Positions 23,080 through 32,606 of a stretch of DNA of 53,417 nucleotides are shown in pieces. Origin of the DNA: a virus. Position numbers and translations under genes: made by a program. The stretch spans positions 1 to 53,417 of the IMG/VR virus record IMGVR_UViG_3300015194_000001. The stretch is one strand, 5' to 3'. The stretch's first letter is position 1, and every line of letters begins with the position of its first letter. Under the pieces are notes generated by a model. That model was given only the letters and a program-made list of their open reading frames with translations, was not told the origin of the DNA and searched no databases.

Positions 23080-26000
23080 CAGCGCCGCGGCAAGCCTGCC
23101 GCCCTATTGCTGCCGTACGTGCTCTCGATCGCTGAACCGACCTTGCCGCCGCCGGCGATGCTGTTGGCCACCTCGTCAACAGCAGCGTCGATGATGAAGC
23201 GAATCTCACGCGAGCCGTCACCCTTCTTGGTCTCGCGCGTCTTCACCTGACCGCCGCTGTGGTTCTCGACCACGACCGAGACCGGCGCAGCTTGCTGGCC
23301 GCCGCCGGTGTAGGCGACGCCGAGCGAGCCATCAGCGCCACGCTTGAGGGGCATGACAGCCTCGGGTCCGGCTTCGCCCATCTCGCCAATCGCCGCGCCG
23401 CCGCCGAACGAGAAGCGCGTAGGCTGCGAGAAGGTACGGTTGGTGAACGGGCTGCCCTTGGCAAAGCCGAAGACAGCGCCCAGCGCTGCACCGCCGGCGG
23501 TCGGCAAGCCGACAACACCAGAGCCGCTGCCGATGCCGTAGCCGCCTCTGTCGACCGTCAGACCGCTGTCGCCACCACCGCCGAGCAGGCGCGCGAGTGT
23601 GTCAAAACCTCCACCGCCTGACGCACCCTGGCGCATGTTCAACAGCGCCATCGACGCTTCGCCGACGGCTTCAATCAGGCGCGCGAATGCAGTCGTCGCC
23701 GGCTGCACACCGAGGTTGTTCATGGTGTCGAGTGCGCCAGCCGTCCGCTGCGCCGCGAGCGCAGCAGGATCCACCGTCGCCTGCGGCCGCGCGCCGAAGA
23801 TGCCCTCAGCGACTTGCTTGCCCAGCGCAGCCATCGCAGGTGCGACAGTCGACTGGTACATATTCTTGATCAGGATGTCCCTGATCGAATTGAGCATCTC
23901 GGTCGCGCTGAGCTTGCCTGTCGTCGCGAGTCGAGTGAACGCGGTCTCTCCCGTCGAGATAACCGCCGACACCGTGGCGTCGTACATCTCGGTCATGCGC
24001 TGTTGGACATTACTCCAACCGTCGATGAGAGTCTGCCACTGGGGCTTCAGTCGATCGACAATCGACTGTGCAGCAAAGGTGCCAGCTGTCTTCGCGCTCT
24101 GCTCCAGGCGCGTGACTGATCCCTGCAGCTGATCGACTGCATCGCTTGCCGCTTCAATCTTCTCCGCAGAGCCAGCACCGAAGTCGTTAGCCGCGCTCGT
24201 GTTCGGCTTGGTCTGCAGATCCTTGAGGTACTGCTGCGCTGCCGTCAGCTGCACCTTCTGCTTGTTGATCTCGTCGGTGTACTTGCCGGCTGCCGCAAGG
24301 CGCGCGTTCTCCACCTGCTGTTGGTCGAGCGTCAGCGTCAGGATGCTCTTCTTGACGTCGGCTTCCTGATTGGCAAGCACGAGCGCAGCCATCTGCTGCG
24401 TGATGAACTTACTGGTGTCAGCTTCGAGCTTGAAGTCACGTGCCTTCTGTTCCTCTTGCGTGATCTGCTGTGCAAGCAAGAGCTGGCTCTGCAGCGAGCG
24501 CAGATGAATCAGCTCCTTCTCCTCTTCGCCGATTGCACGTTGGTCCTTGTTCTTGTCGGGCCGACTCTGAAGCACCTTGAGCGCGCTCTCACGCTCTGAG
24601 ATATAGCCTTGCAGGTGCGCAATGCGAGTCGCAAATTGAGCCTGTTCGCGAGCCGTCTGCTCGAGCGTGTATTGGATGTCCGACGTCTGCCCACTCGTGT
24701 GGCGGATCGTTTCGATCTTGTTGATCTGGTCGTAGTGTTTCTTCAGCTCCGCTTCTTCTGCGGTGTAGATCAGCTTCAGCGCACCGAGCTTGTCGCCGGC
24801 CGCTTGCAGGCTGCGGTCTTTATCGATCTTGAACTGGCTGTTACCGCTCGGCGTGACAGGCTGACTCGGTTTGTCCAGCCGGTTGGCTTCCATCTGCGAA
24901 GCGCGCAGCACGTCCTGCGCAAGCTGAAGATCTTTCTTCTGCTGGATCTGCGATTCCGTCAGCCGAACGCCAGCTCGCAGGGTCGTGTTGTACTCACCCT
25001 CAAGCTGATTGACACGCCGCTGCGCAACCTCGCGGTTATGCGTAGCGTTAAGGAACAGATCCTCAGAGAAGGAGGGGTTGGCAGGCCGCGAACTCAGGTC
25101 CGCTCGCGCAGCGTCAAGCTCGCGCTGCTTGGACTCTCTCTGCGCCTTCTGCTCGTCGCTCGCCTTCAGCTGCGCTTGTTGCATATCCGACTGAGCCTGA
25201 ACACCCGCCATGCGGATGTCAGCTTCACGCGCGCTCACACCTTCGCGCAAAAGCTGATTACGTGCGTCAATCTTGTCGGACTCAGCCTCGAGCGCCTTGA
25301 TGATCTCGTCGGTCTTCAGTTTGGCGATGTCAGCCGCGCTGGTCACAGACGTTGCTGTCGTCGACTTGTAGTACAGCCACGCCGCAGCGATTCCGCCAAG
25401 CACGAGACCGATGAGACCCATCGACGCTTGCAGAGCGGTGAAGCCAGTTGCTGCGAGCAGAGTCGCGCCGCGCAGCCCCACCATGATCCCGGAGAGTGCA
25501 GACAGCGACGCACCGATCGCAGAAAAGACTGCTGCGCCGATGAGCGCGCCCTTCCAAACCAGCCACGCCTTCGCGACGTCAAGGATCGTGCTGAGGTTCT
25601 GCGCCAGGAACACAGTGAGATTGCCGACAGCCTCGACGATGCCTGTCAAACCTGCCTTGAACTCTGACGAATTGAAGGTGTCACGCAGAGTCTTCGAGAC
25701 CGAGAGGATCGTCGGCTCGAGATCTTGAAATGCCTGTACCAGCGAGCCCTGGAAGGCCGCCGCCACAGACTTCATCTGGTTCTCTGCAGTCAGCGACAAC
25801 GCGGCCATCGCGATGATCGCGAAGCCGTAGGACTCGTTGATCTGCTTGAACGTCTGCTCAGCTTGCGTGACGATCTTGCCTGACTCGTCAGTGATGTTCT
25901 TGCCCTGCTCGTCAGTCGCAGGCTTGAACATCGCGGACATGATCGCGCCTTCGGCGCGCTGTCCACGATTGTTGAAAGCGGCTGCAACAGCAGCAATCTT

Positions 26001-28190
26001 TTGCTCGCCTGTGTACTTCGCCAGAGACTTCGACAGATCCTCGTAGATGGCAATCAACGGACGCATACGCGTCACACCATCGATAGTCTCCATCGTGGAG
26101 ACGTGGAATTGCTTGAGAGCGTCGGTGCCTTTCTTCGTGGTGCCAGCAAGGCCTGCATACATCTGCGTCATCGCAGTACCGGCAGCTTGATTGCGAATGC
26201 CGATGTTGTTGACGAGGGCCAAGCCCATCGCCATGTCCTCCAGCGAGACTCCATATTGCTGGGCAACAACCGAAGACACGCGGAAGGATTCCGTCATGCC
26301 TTGGACACTCGACATCGAGATCGCGGCGGTCTTTGCGATAACGTCGTTGACCCGGCTGAACTGCCCAGCCGAGTAGCCATAGGCCGTCGAGATCGCAACG
26401 AGAGATTCAGCTGCTTTCTGCGCAGGCATCTCGCCCACGATCGACAGCGTCAGCGCATCTTTGACAGTTGTCGACACCTGAGCTGCTGTCAAGCCAGCCA
26501 GCGACAGTGCCTTCATCGCCTCTGCGACTTCCCTCGGACCCTGTGGCCCGTTCGAAGATAGCGCCAGCAAGCGCGCGCGCAGGTTGTCGATCGCCTGCGA
26601 GGTCTCTTCGCTCTGCTCCTTGATCACGGCCAAGGTCTGTTCGACCTCTGAGCCGACCTTGACCGTTTGCACAAACGCATTCGACAGCGCGGCACCAGCC
26701 AGCAGCGGCAGGACGCTGCCGTAGGTCAGGAACATCGCGCCGAAGCCTGACGCAAGGCCGCGAGCCGCAGCGTGCGCCTCGTTCATGCCTGTGCTGATCA
26801 GCTTCAGCTTGGGTACATGCTCTTCTGCTGCTGCTGCCGCCTGTTTGTGCGCTGTACGCAGAGAGTCGATGCTGGTCGCTGCCTGGGCCGCGGCGACAGC
26901 CGTCTCGCCGAAATTCTGCTTTACTGCAGCGAGTGGAATACCTTGATCGAGCTGGGAGCGCGCCCCGAGCTGCGCGCTGTTCCGCGTTCCAGTGCCCGCT
27001 GCGTTGTAGCGAGCCTCCGCAGTCTTGACGCGCAGTGCCTCAGCCTCGAAAGCTGCCGCAGTACGCGCAGCGGCCGCGCGAATCGCGGCCTCGTCTTTTG
27101 CAGCCTTATCCGCGACAGCCACAGCCAGAGCATCGGCCGCAGCAAGGCCACTCGCGAGTGCGGCATCCGCCTCTTGCGCTGCAGCCAAGCGGATGCGGTT
27201 GCCTTCGCGCTCCATCGCACCAAAGCCGCGCGCCGTCTGCAGGGAGATCTTCCCCATCTCCGCAGCCGAGCTCGACTCGTACAGCGTCCAAGCCGCTTCC
27301 TTACTGGCAGCGATCTGCGCAGCGGTCTGCGCGAAGTTCGCTGTGGCCATTTGCTTGAAAACGCCATCGGCAGCGGCAAGCTGGCCAGCACGCGCGATCG
27401 CCGCGGCGCGCGTGGCGTTGCTCGTGTCAGCAAAGGAGTCGGCGGCAGAGATGCCTGACGCTGCAGCCTTGTTCGCTTCAGCCACGCTGCGCGCACGTTG
27501 CGCTGCCAGTTGCTTCTCGATCGCGGCAAACCCAGCAAAACCCTGCACCTGAGCGCGCTCGATCTCAAGGTTGGCGAGACGATCAGCTTCGATCCAGGCT
27601 GCGGCTTTAGCCGCCGCGGCCTGATCGGCCATCTGCTTCTGATGCTGTGCGTAGGCCGCACCGATCTCACTGTCGGCTGCCGTCGACACCAACTGCCTCG
27701 ACGGGTTGCTGACTTGCCCCAGCGTGCGGTTAGCCTGCGACTGCACCGCGGCGATCGCAGCGATACGCTGGCGGTCAGCTTCAACGATCTGCACGCCGCC
27801 GGCGCGGATCTGAGCCAGCTCAGTGGCGGTGAACTGCGCCCGCTGTTGAATGGCCTGGTCGTAGAGAGCCTGGTTCTGTGCGCGCTCTTGCTGTGCAAGG
27901 CTGCGCTGGCGCGCGGCGCCAGCCTGCTGCTCGCCAGCAACCTTGGCGAAGCCGCCCTTGATCGTCTCGGCCAGATCTGCGAACGCGGTCTGAAGACCCG
28001 CGCCCGAGTTGGCCATGTCCTTGCGCAGGAGCTTGAGCTGATCGTTGGCGCCTGTCAGGTTCGACAGATCAGGCTTCCCAGCCTTCAGCGCCGACAGGTT
28101 GGTACGCAGCGAGGCAAGCTCGGCATTGAGCTTGGCGAGGGTCTCCTGACCGGCTGCGCTTACCCCTAGCTGAAGTGACGGCCCGGCCAT
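23079..28190 (-). CDS. Tape measure protein
   Basis: A 1703-residue protein, the longest in the window, setting tail length and acting in DNA injection. Residues 1-450 are Ala/Gln/Glu-rich coiled coil. A TP901-type core follows (about 480-740; for example EMPAQKAAESLVAISTAYG and NRGQRAEGA). A hydrophobic segment of several potential membrane helices lies at about 860-940. Further coiled coil leads to a C-terminal motif GEMGEAGPEAVMPLKRG near 1600, typical of lambda gpH relatives. At about 1.5 angstrom per residue the tail would be near 250 nm, an inference. It starts just after the G/GT genes, as expected. Confidence 0.92.
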   Translation of the reverse strand: MAGPSLQLGVSAAGQETLAKLNAELASLRTNLSALKAGKPDLSNLTGANDQLKLLRKDMANSGAGLQTAFADLAETIKGGFAKVAGEQQAGAARQRSLAQQERAQNQALYDQAIQQRAQFTATELAQIRAGGVQIVEADRQRIAAIAAVQSQANRTLGQVSNPSRQLVSTAADSEIGAAYAQHQKQMADQAAAAKAAAWIEADRLANLEIERAQVQGFAGFAAIEKQLAAQRARSVAEANKAAASGISAADSFADTSNATRAAAIARAGQLAAADGVFKQMATANFAQTAAQIAASKEAAWTLYESSSAAEMGKISLQTARGFGAMEREGNRIRLAAAQEADAALASGLAAADALAVAVADKAAKDEAAIRAAAARTAAAFEAEALRVKTAEARYNAAGTGTRNSAQLGARSQLDQGIPLAAVKQNFGETAVAAAQAATSIDSLRTAHKQAAAAAEEHVPKLKLISTGMNEAHAAARGLASGFGAMFLTYGSVLPLLAGAALSNAFVQTVKVGSEVEQTLAVIKEQSEETSQAIDNLRARLLALSSNGPQGPREVAEAMKALSLAGLTAAQVSTTVKDALTLSIVGEMPAQKAAESLVAISTAYGYSAGQFSRVNDVIAKTAAISMSSVQGMTESFRVSSVVAQQYGVSLEDMAMGLALVNNIGIRNQAAGTAMTQMYAGLAGTTKKGTDALKQFHVSTMETIDGVTRMRPLIAIYEDLSKSLAKYTGEQKIAAVAAAFNNRGQRAEGAIMSAMFKPATDEQGKNITDESGKIVTQAEQTFKQINESYGFAIIAMAALSLTAENQMKSVAAAFQGSLVQAFQDLEPTILSVSKTLRDTFNSSEFKAGLTGIVEAVGNLTVFLAQNLSTILDVAKAWLVWKGALIGAAVFSAIGASLSALSGIMVGLRGATLLAATGFTALQASMGLIGLVLGGIAAAWLYYKSTTATSVTSAADIAKLKTDEIIKALEAESDKIDARNQLLREGVSAREADIRMAGVQAQSDMQQAQLKASDEQKAQRESKQRELDAARADLSSRPANPSFSEDLFLNATHNREVAQRRVNQLEGEYNTTLRAGVRLTESQIQQKKDLQLAQDVLRASQMEANRLDKPSQPVTPSGNSQFKIDKDRSLQAAGDKLGALKLIYTAEEAELKKHYDQINKIETIRHTSGQTSDIQYTLEQTAREQAQFATRIAHLQGYISERESALKVLQSRPDKNKDQRAIGEEEKELIHLRSLQSQLLLAQQITQEEQKARDFKLEADTSKFITQQMAALVLANQEADVKKSILTLTLDQQQVENARLAAAGKYTDEINKQKVQLTAAQQYLKDLQTKPNTSAANDFGAGSAEKIEAASDAVDQLQGSVTRLEQSAKTAGTFAAQSIVDRLKPQWQTLIDGWSNVQQRMTEMYDATVSAVISTGETAFTRLATTGKLSATEMLNSIRDILIKNMYQSTVAPAMAALGKQVAEGIFGARPQATVDPAALAAQRTAGALDTMNNLGVQPATTAFARLIEAVGEASMALLNMRQGASGGGGFDTLARLLGGGGDSGLTVDRGGYGIGSGSGVVGLPTAGGAALGAVFGFAKGSPFTNRTFSQPTRFSFGGGAAIGEMGEAGPEAVMPLKRGADGSLGVAYTGGGQQAAPVSVVVENHSGGQVKTRETKKGDGSREIRFIIDAAVDEVANSIAGGGKVGSAIESTYGSNRAAGLPRR

Positions 28191-28193
28191 TGC

Positions 28194-28972
28194 TTACCCC
28201 TTCGGCGGATTATCAGGCGCGGCGCTGGTGGCAACAACTGCAGAGATGGTTCCCTTGTCATTCGCCTTTGCCACCGATGCCAAATATGCGCCGTCGAGGC
28301 GCTGCATGGTGGCCAGGAAGTCGGCGCGCTCATCAGTCACCGTAATGGCGAAAAGCTGGCAGTAGGCCGCGATGTCGCTGATCGTGATCGGCAGCGGACC
28401 GTTCATGCCGTACTGACGGCTCGATGACAGGACGTTGAAGGCCTGCATCAGCTGGCCCCCAAGGTCGTGCATCTCAGGGCGGGAAGCGAGACCCTTGGGC
28501 ATGATGCCCATGTCGTCGCGGAGTGCCTCAAGGTACGCCAGCTCACGGCCCCACGTGAGCTGCCACTCGAGGCACTCGATCAGTTTCCCGTGACTTCCTC
28601 GTCGACCGCCGACTTGTAGAGCGTGAAGTCGTTGGCCTTCTCGGCGACGAATGCGCGGAAGTCCTTGATGCGCAAGTAGCGCAGCGCGTTCTCGGCCGAG
28701 TACGGCACTTCGACACCCTTCTCGGTGACGCCACTCCAGCCCTTCAGCACCGTCTTGGCCAACACTTCGGCCATCAGGTTGTCCGAGAGAGTTTGCGATG
28801 CCTCGTTCTGCATGTCGAGCGCGCGCTTGTTGGCCTTGAACAACTTGCTGATCAACGTGTTGTAGGCATGACTGCCAGAGCGCGCAATGACGAAGGTCGC
28901 GTCGCCCATTTCGACGGCAACACCGTCTTGCTCTTTGGCGACGTCCGTGCCGAACTCGTTCAGGATATCCAT
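28194..28972 (-). CDS. Tail assembly chaperone GT, -1 frameshift product
   Basis: Fusion of the G protein (28972 to 28583) to the downstream frame by a -1 slip at GGGAAAC. After the slip the ribosome reads LIECLEWQLTWGRELAYLEA and continues through GIMPKG to the stop at 28194, so no stop interrupts the joint. The product would be 259 residues: 130 from G and 129 from T. In lambda, gpGT bridges the tape measure and the tail tube protein and is made at a low ratio to gpG; the place between the tube and tape-measure genes matches. The T part has no ribosome-binding site near its first internal ATG (28511). Confidence 0.85.
28580..28972 (-). CDS. Tail assembly chaperone G
   Basis: A 130-residue protein made without frameshifting, ending EEVTGN-stop right after the slippery site. 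The start at 28972 (MDILNEFGTDV) is chosen because upstream in-frame sequence runs through the terminator hairpin. The central part (NTLISKLFKANKRALDMQNE, ALRYLRIKDFRAFVAEKA) is helical and polar, as in other G-type chaperones. It should coat the tape measure during tail assembly and leave before the tail is complete. Confidence 0.82.
   Translation of the reverse strand: MDILNEFGTDVAKEQDGVAVEMGDATFVIARSGSHAYNTLISKLFKANKRALDMQNEASQTLSDNLMAEVLAKTVLKGWSGVTEKGVEVPYSAENALRYLRIKDFRAFVAEKANDFTLYKSAVDEEVTGN
28583..28589 (-). other. Programmed -1 frameshift site GGGAAAC
   Basis: On the minus strand the heptamer reads G GGA AAC in the G frame, a perfect X XXY YYZ slippery site, directly followed by the TGA stop of G. 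The lambda G/GT site is the near-identical GGGAAAG. The -1 frame downstream is open for 129 codons. The stop codon immediately after the site may promote slipping; no clear pseudoknot was worked out. Confidence 0.88.
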
Positions 28973-29031
28973 GAATTCCCCAGTGAAAAACAACAGTGTA
29001 GCAAGAATGGAAATAGTGGCAAGCGCGCTCG

Positions 29032-29060
29032 AAAAAAGCGGGGCACGGGGCCCCGCTAAA
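29032..29060 (-). terminator. Rho-independent terminator after the tail tube gene
   Basis: On the minus strand AGCGGGG, a 7-base loop, then CCCCGCT, followed by TTTTTT (29032-29037 on the plus strand). It lies 13 bases beyond the tail tube stop and before the chaperone genes, so it would raise tube transcripts over downstream tail genes. Confidence 0.85.
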
Positions 29061-29072
29061 AGTGATGGCTGC

Positions 29073-30293
29073 TTACGGCAGGGCAGCACCCACGCGATCG
29101 ATGATGAGCGTCTTGCGCAGCGAAGGCACGGCATTCGTGTCATCGGACAAGGCCATGTAGTCGAACGTGGCCATCAGATCCTGATCCTTCGCGCCGGCGA
29201 CGATCTTCGAGTTCATCAGGCTGACTCGCGGCAGCGTGAAGACGTAGCCGTTGCCCGAGGCATCCTGGCTCGAGACGATGATCGAGGTGTAGGTGTTCGC
29301 CAGGAACTTGTCGTAGAGCGCGCCGTCAGCGAAGTACGCTTCGATCGCGCCCTTCACCGCGATCGTGCCGGCGCCGACGCCAACCAGCGGAAGCTGGCCA
29401 ATGGCTTGCTGCGGGCGCAGCGCGTTGTCGTAGTCGAGCGTGAGCGACTTGATGAAAGTCGACGTCAGCGGCGCGCCGCCTTCCCACAGGCTGCCGACGC
29501 CGGTCGCGCCGTTGTGGATGTCGAAGGTCTTCGAAGCGACCAACGTACCAGGCAGCGCAGTCACCGTGCCGCGGACGCCGGCCTTGCCGATGAAGTCGAA
29601 CGTGCCGTCAGTCAGCGCACCACTCGCGATCTTCAGCGCCAGCTTCGAGGGCGTCATGCCCTTGTACGTCAGCACCTGCGTGACGTCAGCCATCTGCTTT
29701 TCGATCGTGAAGCTGGACTGCGCCACGCCATTGGTCATCCGCGACGTCTGCAGCTTCACGCCAACGACACCCGCCGAAACCGCGGCCGGAGTCGACGCAT
29801 CGAGCGTGATCACAGTCGTGGTCGGCGCGACCGACAACGAGACGCGCAACAGCTTGCCGTTGTTCGTGTCGGCACCCGCGTTGACGCGAAACCACTGGCC
29901 AAGCGCCAAGGTAGCCCAGCTGTCGGCGCCGGCGGTGGCGACCGAAGCCGTCAGCGTGGTGGTCAGGAAGCCGACCGTCGAAGAAGCGCCGCTCTCGCCA
30001 GCCGTGCCGAACACCGTGATCGGGTTCTGCAGCAACGACGACAGGAAGGGGTCGTACTCGCCGTAGTTCAGGTGAAAGTTGAAGCCGCCAGCGACTTGCG
30101 CCGCCACCGGCACCACCGAAGAGATCGAACGGTCAGCCCGGAGCTCCTTCGACATGTCCTTCGTGATGTTGTAGTCGAGCGACTCGCCCGTCACACGAAG
30201 ATAGCTGCCGTTGCCGGCACCGGGCGTAGTCCCGAAGATCGACTCCAGGATGTAGGCCAGCTGAACGCGACTGGTTGAAGCAAGCACGGGCAT
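29073..30293 (-). CDS. Major tail (tube) protein
   Basis: A 406-residue protein in the tube position, directly before the G/GT chaperones. The N-terminal part, RVQLAYILESIFGTTPGAG and YLRVTGESLDYNITKDMSKE, matches the usual start of tail tube proteins, with the GTTP and E-S-L elements. The second half has strands consistent with an added Ig-like or surface domain. A GGAG site precedes the ATG. Terminators on both sides suggest high, separate expression. Confidence 0.85.
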   Translation of the reverse strand: MPVLASTSRVQLAYILESIFGTTPGAGNGSYLRVTGESLDYNITKDMSKELRADRSISSVVPVAAQVAGGFNFHLNYGEYDPFLSSLLQNPITVFGTAGESGASSTVGFLTTTLTASVATAGADSWATLALGQWFRVNAGADTNNGKLLRVSLSVAPTTTVITLDASTPAAVSAGVVGVKLQTSRMTNGVAQSSFTIEKQMADVTQVLTYKGMTPSKLALKIASGALTDGTFDFIGKAGVRGTVTALPGTLVASKTFDIHNGATGVGSLWEGGAPLTSTFIKSLTLDYDNALRPQQAIGQLPLVGVGAGTIAVKGAIEAYFADGALYDKFLANTYTSIIVSSQDASGNGYVFTLPRVSLMNSKIVAGAKDQDLMATFDYMALSDDTNAVPSLRKTLIIDRVGAALP

Positions 30294-30309
30294 AGGAATC
30301 TCCGGGTGG

Positions 30310-30327
30310 AAAAAGAGCTTTCAGCTC
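30310..30327 (-). terminator. Possible weak terminator before the tail tube gene
   Basis: On the minus strand GAGCT-GAA-AGCTC followed by TTTTT. The stem is only 5 bp with a 3-base loop, so it is probably partial. It lies in the 54-base gap between the tail terminator gene and the tube gene. Confidence 0.5.
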
Positions 30328-30347
30328 AGATTATGGGTGATGGAATC

Positions 30348-30767
30348 TCAGGTGGCAACACGAACCCACCAGAAAGGAACCACGATCGGGTATCCCTCCC
30401 AGTCCTTGAAAGGATTCGACTTGGCGTACATGCCGGTTTGCGTGCGCACGCCAGACAACTCTTTCAATTCGAACCACGGGAGGAAGTAGTCGAGCAGCAG
30501 TCCCGAGGCGCGCTCACCAGAGTTCTGTTTGCAAAAAGCAGTGATGACAATTTGCCCATATTGCGCACTCAACGGTTTAGGGTTGAAGTCAAGCTGTTTG
30601 CCGTTGATATTCACGATGTCGAGACCAACCCAAGGCAGAACCTGAGTGGTGGTGTCAACCAGGTTCCGATTCGGATACTGCGCCACCGGTTTGGGCGACG
30701 TCGGGTAGGCCGCAAGCGCAGCGTCGAACTGCGTCACGATCGCAAGCCTGGCGGACTCGTTGTTCAT
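30348..30767 (-). CDS. Tail terminator protein (gpU-like) candidate
   Basis: A 139-residue protein just before the tube gene, the usual place of the tail terminator. It has a helical N-terminus (ARLAIVTQFDAALAAYP), a strand-rich core (PWVGLDIVNINGKQLDF, YGQIVITAFCKQNSGE) and a tail (YPIVVPFWWVRV), in line with the gpU fold. It overlaps the preceding stop by ATGA. The call rests on size, pattern and order. Confidence 0.65.
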   Translation of the reverse strand: MNNESARLAIVTQFDAALAAYPTSPKPVAQYPNRNLVDTTTQVLPWVGLDIVNINGKQLDFNPKPLSAQYGQIVITAFCKQNSGERASGLLLDYFLPWFELKELSGVRTQTGMYAKSNPFKDWEGYPIVVPFWWVRVAT

Positions 30768-31240
30768 CAGAGGGGGTCGTAGGTCGCGTAAACGTTCAGA
30801 GCGTGCGCGATCATCGCGACGCGTCCATCGAGCAGGTTGACCCCGCGAATATAGATCGAGTGCGCCTCCACTTCCGGAGCAATTTCAGCCGGGTTGAAAA
30901 TGAACACCGGCTCTGCGTATTCAAAGCTCGGGTCGAACCGCGCCTTCGAGATCTCTACTGCTTGAGGGTCTCCGCGCTGGTAGGGCGCCATGTCTTTTGG
31001 CAGCGGCCACATATACGCCTTCGAAGCGATCGTCTGCTCTACGCCCTCGTCAGACGTGGTACTCATGAACCAGTTGGCAGCCAGGTTGCCGGACCACTGC
31101 GGAGTGAGCTCGATGATGTCGTAGAAAATAATGCGTACCCACTCGCGATACTTCTCAGTGACCTGGTTGTTGAAAGCCTTCTGCTGCACGTCGAGTGCAG
31201 CGAGAAACGCGTCTATGCCGGCGAAGTCGACATTAACCAA
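30767..31240 (-). CDS. Tail completion / HK97 gp10-like protein
   Basis: A 157-residue protein with the gp10/gpZ-like layout: an N-terminal helix (IDAFLAALDVQQKAFNNQV), then ELTPQWSGNLAANWFMST, where the TPQWSGNLAANW segment matches the T-PvdTG-LR-S-like landmark of the family, and a C-terminal helix GRVAMIAHALN. The ORF starts with TTG at 31240, overlapping the previous stop by 8 bases; no better in-frame start is seen nearby. It joins the tail to the head. Confidence 0.65.
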   Translation of the reverse strand: MVNVDFAGIDAFLAALDVQQKAFNNQVTEKYREWVRIIFYDIIELTPQWSGNLAANWFMSTTSDEGVEQTIASKAYMWPLPKDMAPYQRGDPQAVEISKARFDPSFEYAEPVFIFNPAEIAPEVEAHSIYIRGVNLLDGRVAMIAHALNVYATYDPL

Positions 31241-32069
31241 CGCGTACGTGCAACAGCCAGCAGTCGAGTTCCGACTGGACCGTCAACACCCTCCAGGTCG
31301 TGCCCAGCATCGTGAATAGCGAGCCCACCTTCGGCGTCAACGCCGTCTTCGGCACAAGCACTGCCTCGTCGCCTTGCACATAGGGCGCGTCTGACGCAGT
31401 GTGCAACTGGTAGAGCTTGTTGTAGTCGACGATGAAGACTGGCGTCGTGATCGACACCGTCGCGTAGCTGTCGGTCGCAGAGTTGTAGGTGCCGTTCTCG
31501 GTGAACACCGCTGTCTGCAACGTGTTCGTCGGCATCTCGTCACACTCAGCCACTCGCAGGCCATCCACCGGCAAGTAGGTCATGCGCACACGCAACTTGA
31601 CGTCCGGCGTCACGATGATAGAGCCCGCGTCGATCGTTTCATGAGGCGACAAGAAGACATTCCAGGCCACGCTCGAGTCGGACTCAGACACCGTGTTGAA
31701 GATGTCCTTGAAGTACTGTTTCTGGACAAAAGCAAGCGTCGCACCTGTACCGCTGAGCGCCTGCGCCGGCGTACCAACCTTCGCAAGGTCGGTCGCCTTC
31801 TTCATGTTGTAGGCGACGCGTGCGATCGAGCCGCCGAAAGCGTCCGCGGATCCTGCGCCAACAATCCAGATCTCACCGTAGAGATTGATCGCGCTGCGCA
31901 GCGGAATCTCAGTGCCTTCCGGCACGCTGAGCACACGCCGGCGCGCCGTGGCGCCGCTTGCCGCGTGATCATCGTATGAGGTGAAGGCGCAAAAGAAGGC
32001 TTCGTCGCCGGTATAGGCGTCCGTCGCAAGCGTGTCGTTGAAGCGGCGCGCCGCGTCCTTCAGGCGCAT
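31233..32069 (-). CDS. Head-tail connector / stopper candidate
   Basis: A 278-residue protein. The N-terminus is helical (LKDAARRFNDTLATDAY) and the rest is beta-rich (GEIWIVGAGSADAF, KLRVRMTYLPVDGL). The end, KVGSLFTMLGTTWRVLTVQS, is typical of small head-closure proteins of the gpFII type, though this protein is much longer. It lies in the FII/stopper position between the adaptor and gp10-like genes. It may have an extra central domain. Confidence 0.55.
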   Translation of the reverse strand: MRLKDAARRFNDTLATDAYTGDEAFFCAFTSYDDHAASGATARRRVLSVPEGTEIPLRSAINLYGEIWIVGAGSADAFGGSIARVAYNMKKATDLAKVGTPAQALSGTGATLAFVQKQYFKDIFNTVSESDSSVAWNVFLSPHETIDAGSIIVTPDVKLRVRMTYLPVDGLRVAECDEMPTNTLQTAVFTENGTYNSATDSYATVSITTPVFIVDYNKLYQLHTASDAPYVQGDEAVLVPKTALTPKVGSLFTMLGTTWRVLTVQSELDCWLLHVRVG

Positions 32070-32575
32070 TACGCCCCCGTCACAGGATCCACGCCGAGGC
32101 CGACGGCCAGCAGCGCCGCGAACAGCACAGGATTTTTTGGTGTGGCCAACGGGTAGAGCACCAGGTAAGCGGCGAGCAGCCGCGCGCGCATCTGCTGGTA
32201 GAAAGTCTCGACGCCGGCCTTCACGTCCTTGTAGGGATCGGCAATGCGGACCATCTCTGTCTTCGAATCCTTGATGGTCTGCGGCGCGAACATATCGAGC
32301 GTCAGCAGCAAGTGGCGCGCGACAACATAGGTCGCATACACCTTCAGGATCGAGACGTAGCGGCTTTCGCTGACCGTCGGCGATGGCGTGACCGTGGTGT
32401 CGGTCAGATCGAGAAAATGCGCCTGCATCGTCGGCGTGAAGTCGCCGATGTCGCCGAGGTTGAAGCCCAGTACCTGCTCGAAGATCGACTGTTTCAGGAC
32501 GTCGTCGGGAATCTCTTCTTCGGCGACGCCAAGCGCAGACCGGATCTCATCGTAGGAAGCGTACTGGGTCAGCAT
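32069..32575 (-). CDS. Head-tail adaptor protein candidate
   Basis: A 168-residue, largely helical protein (YDEIRSALGVAEEEIPDDVL, YVSILKVYATYVVARHLLLT, GVETFYQQMRARLLAAYLVL). The acidic start with EEIPDDVL is typical of gp6/DUF4054-like adaptors, which bind under the portal after packaging. The position directly downstream of the capsid block fits. The start overlaps nothing, being the first gene after a terminator, and its stop overlaps the next start. Confidence 0.65.
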   Translation of the reverse strand: MLTQYASYDEIRSALGVAEEEIPDDVLKQSIFEQVLGFNLGDIGDFTPTMQAHFLDLTDTTVTPSPTVSESRYVSILKVYATYVVARHLLLTLDMFAPQTIKDSKTEMVRIADPYKDVKAGVETFYQQMRARLLAAYLVLYPLATPKNPVLFAALLAVGLGVDPVTGA

Positions 32576-32606
32576 GGCCGATTGTAGGAGTGAGGACTCA
32601 CAAATG

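Noticed and set aside
28887-30278. 463-codon plus-strand frame opposite the tail tube gene
   Set aside because: It is very Arg/His/Gln-rich, spans the terminator and two minus-strand genes, and shows no domain.
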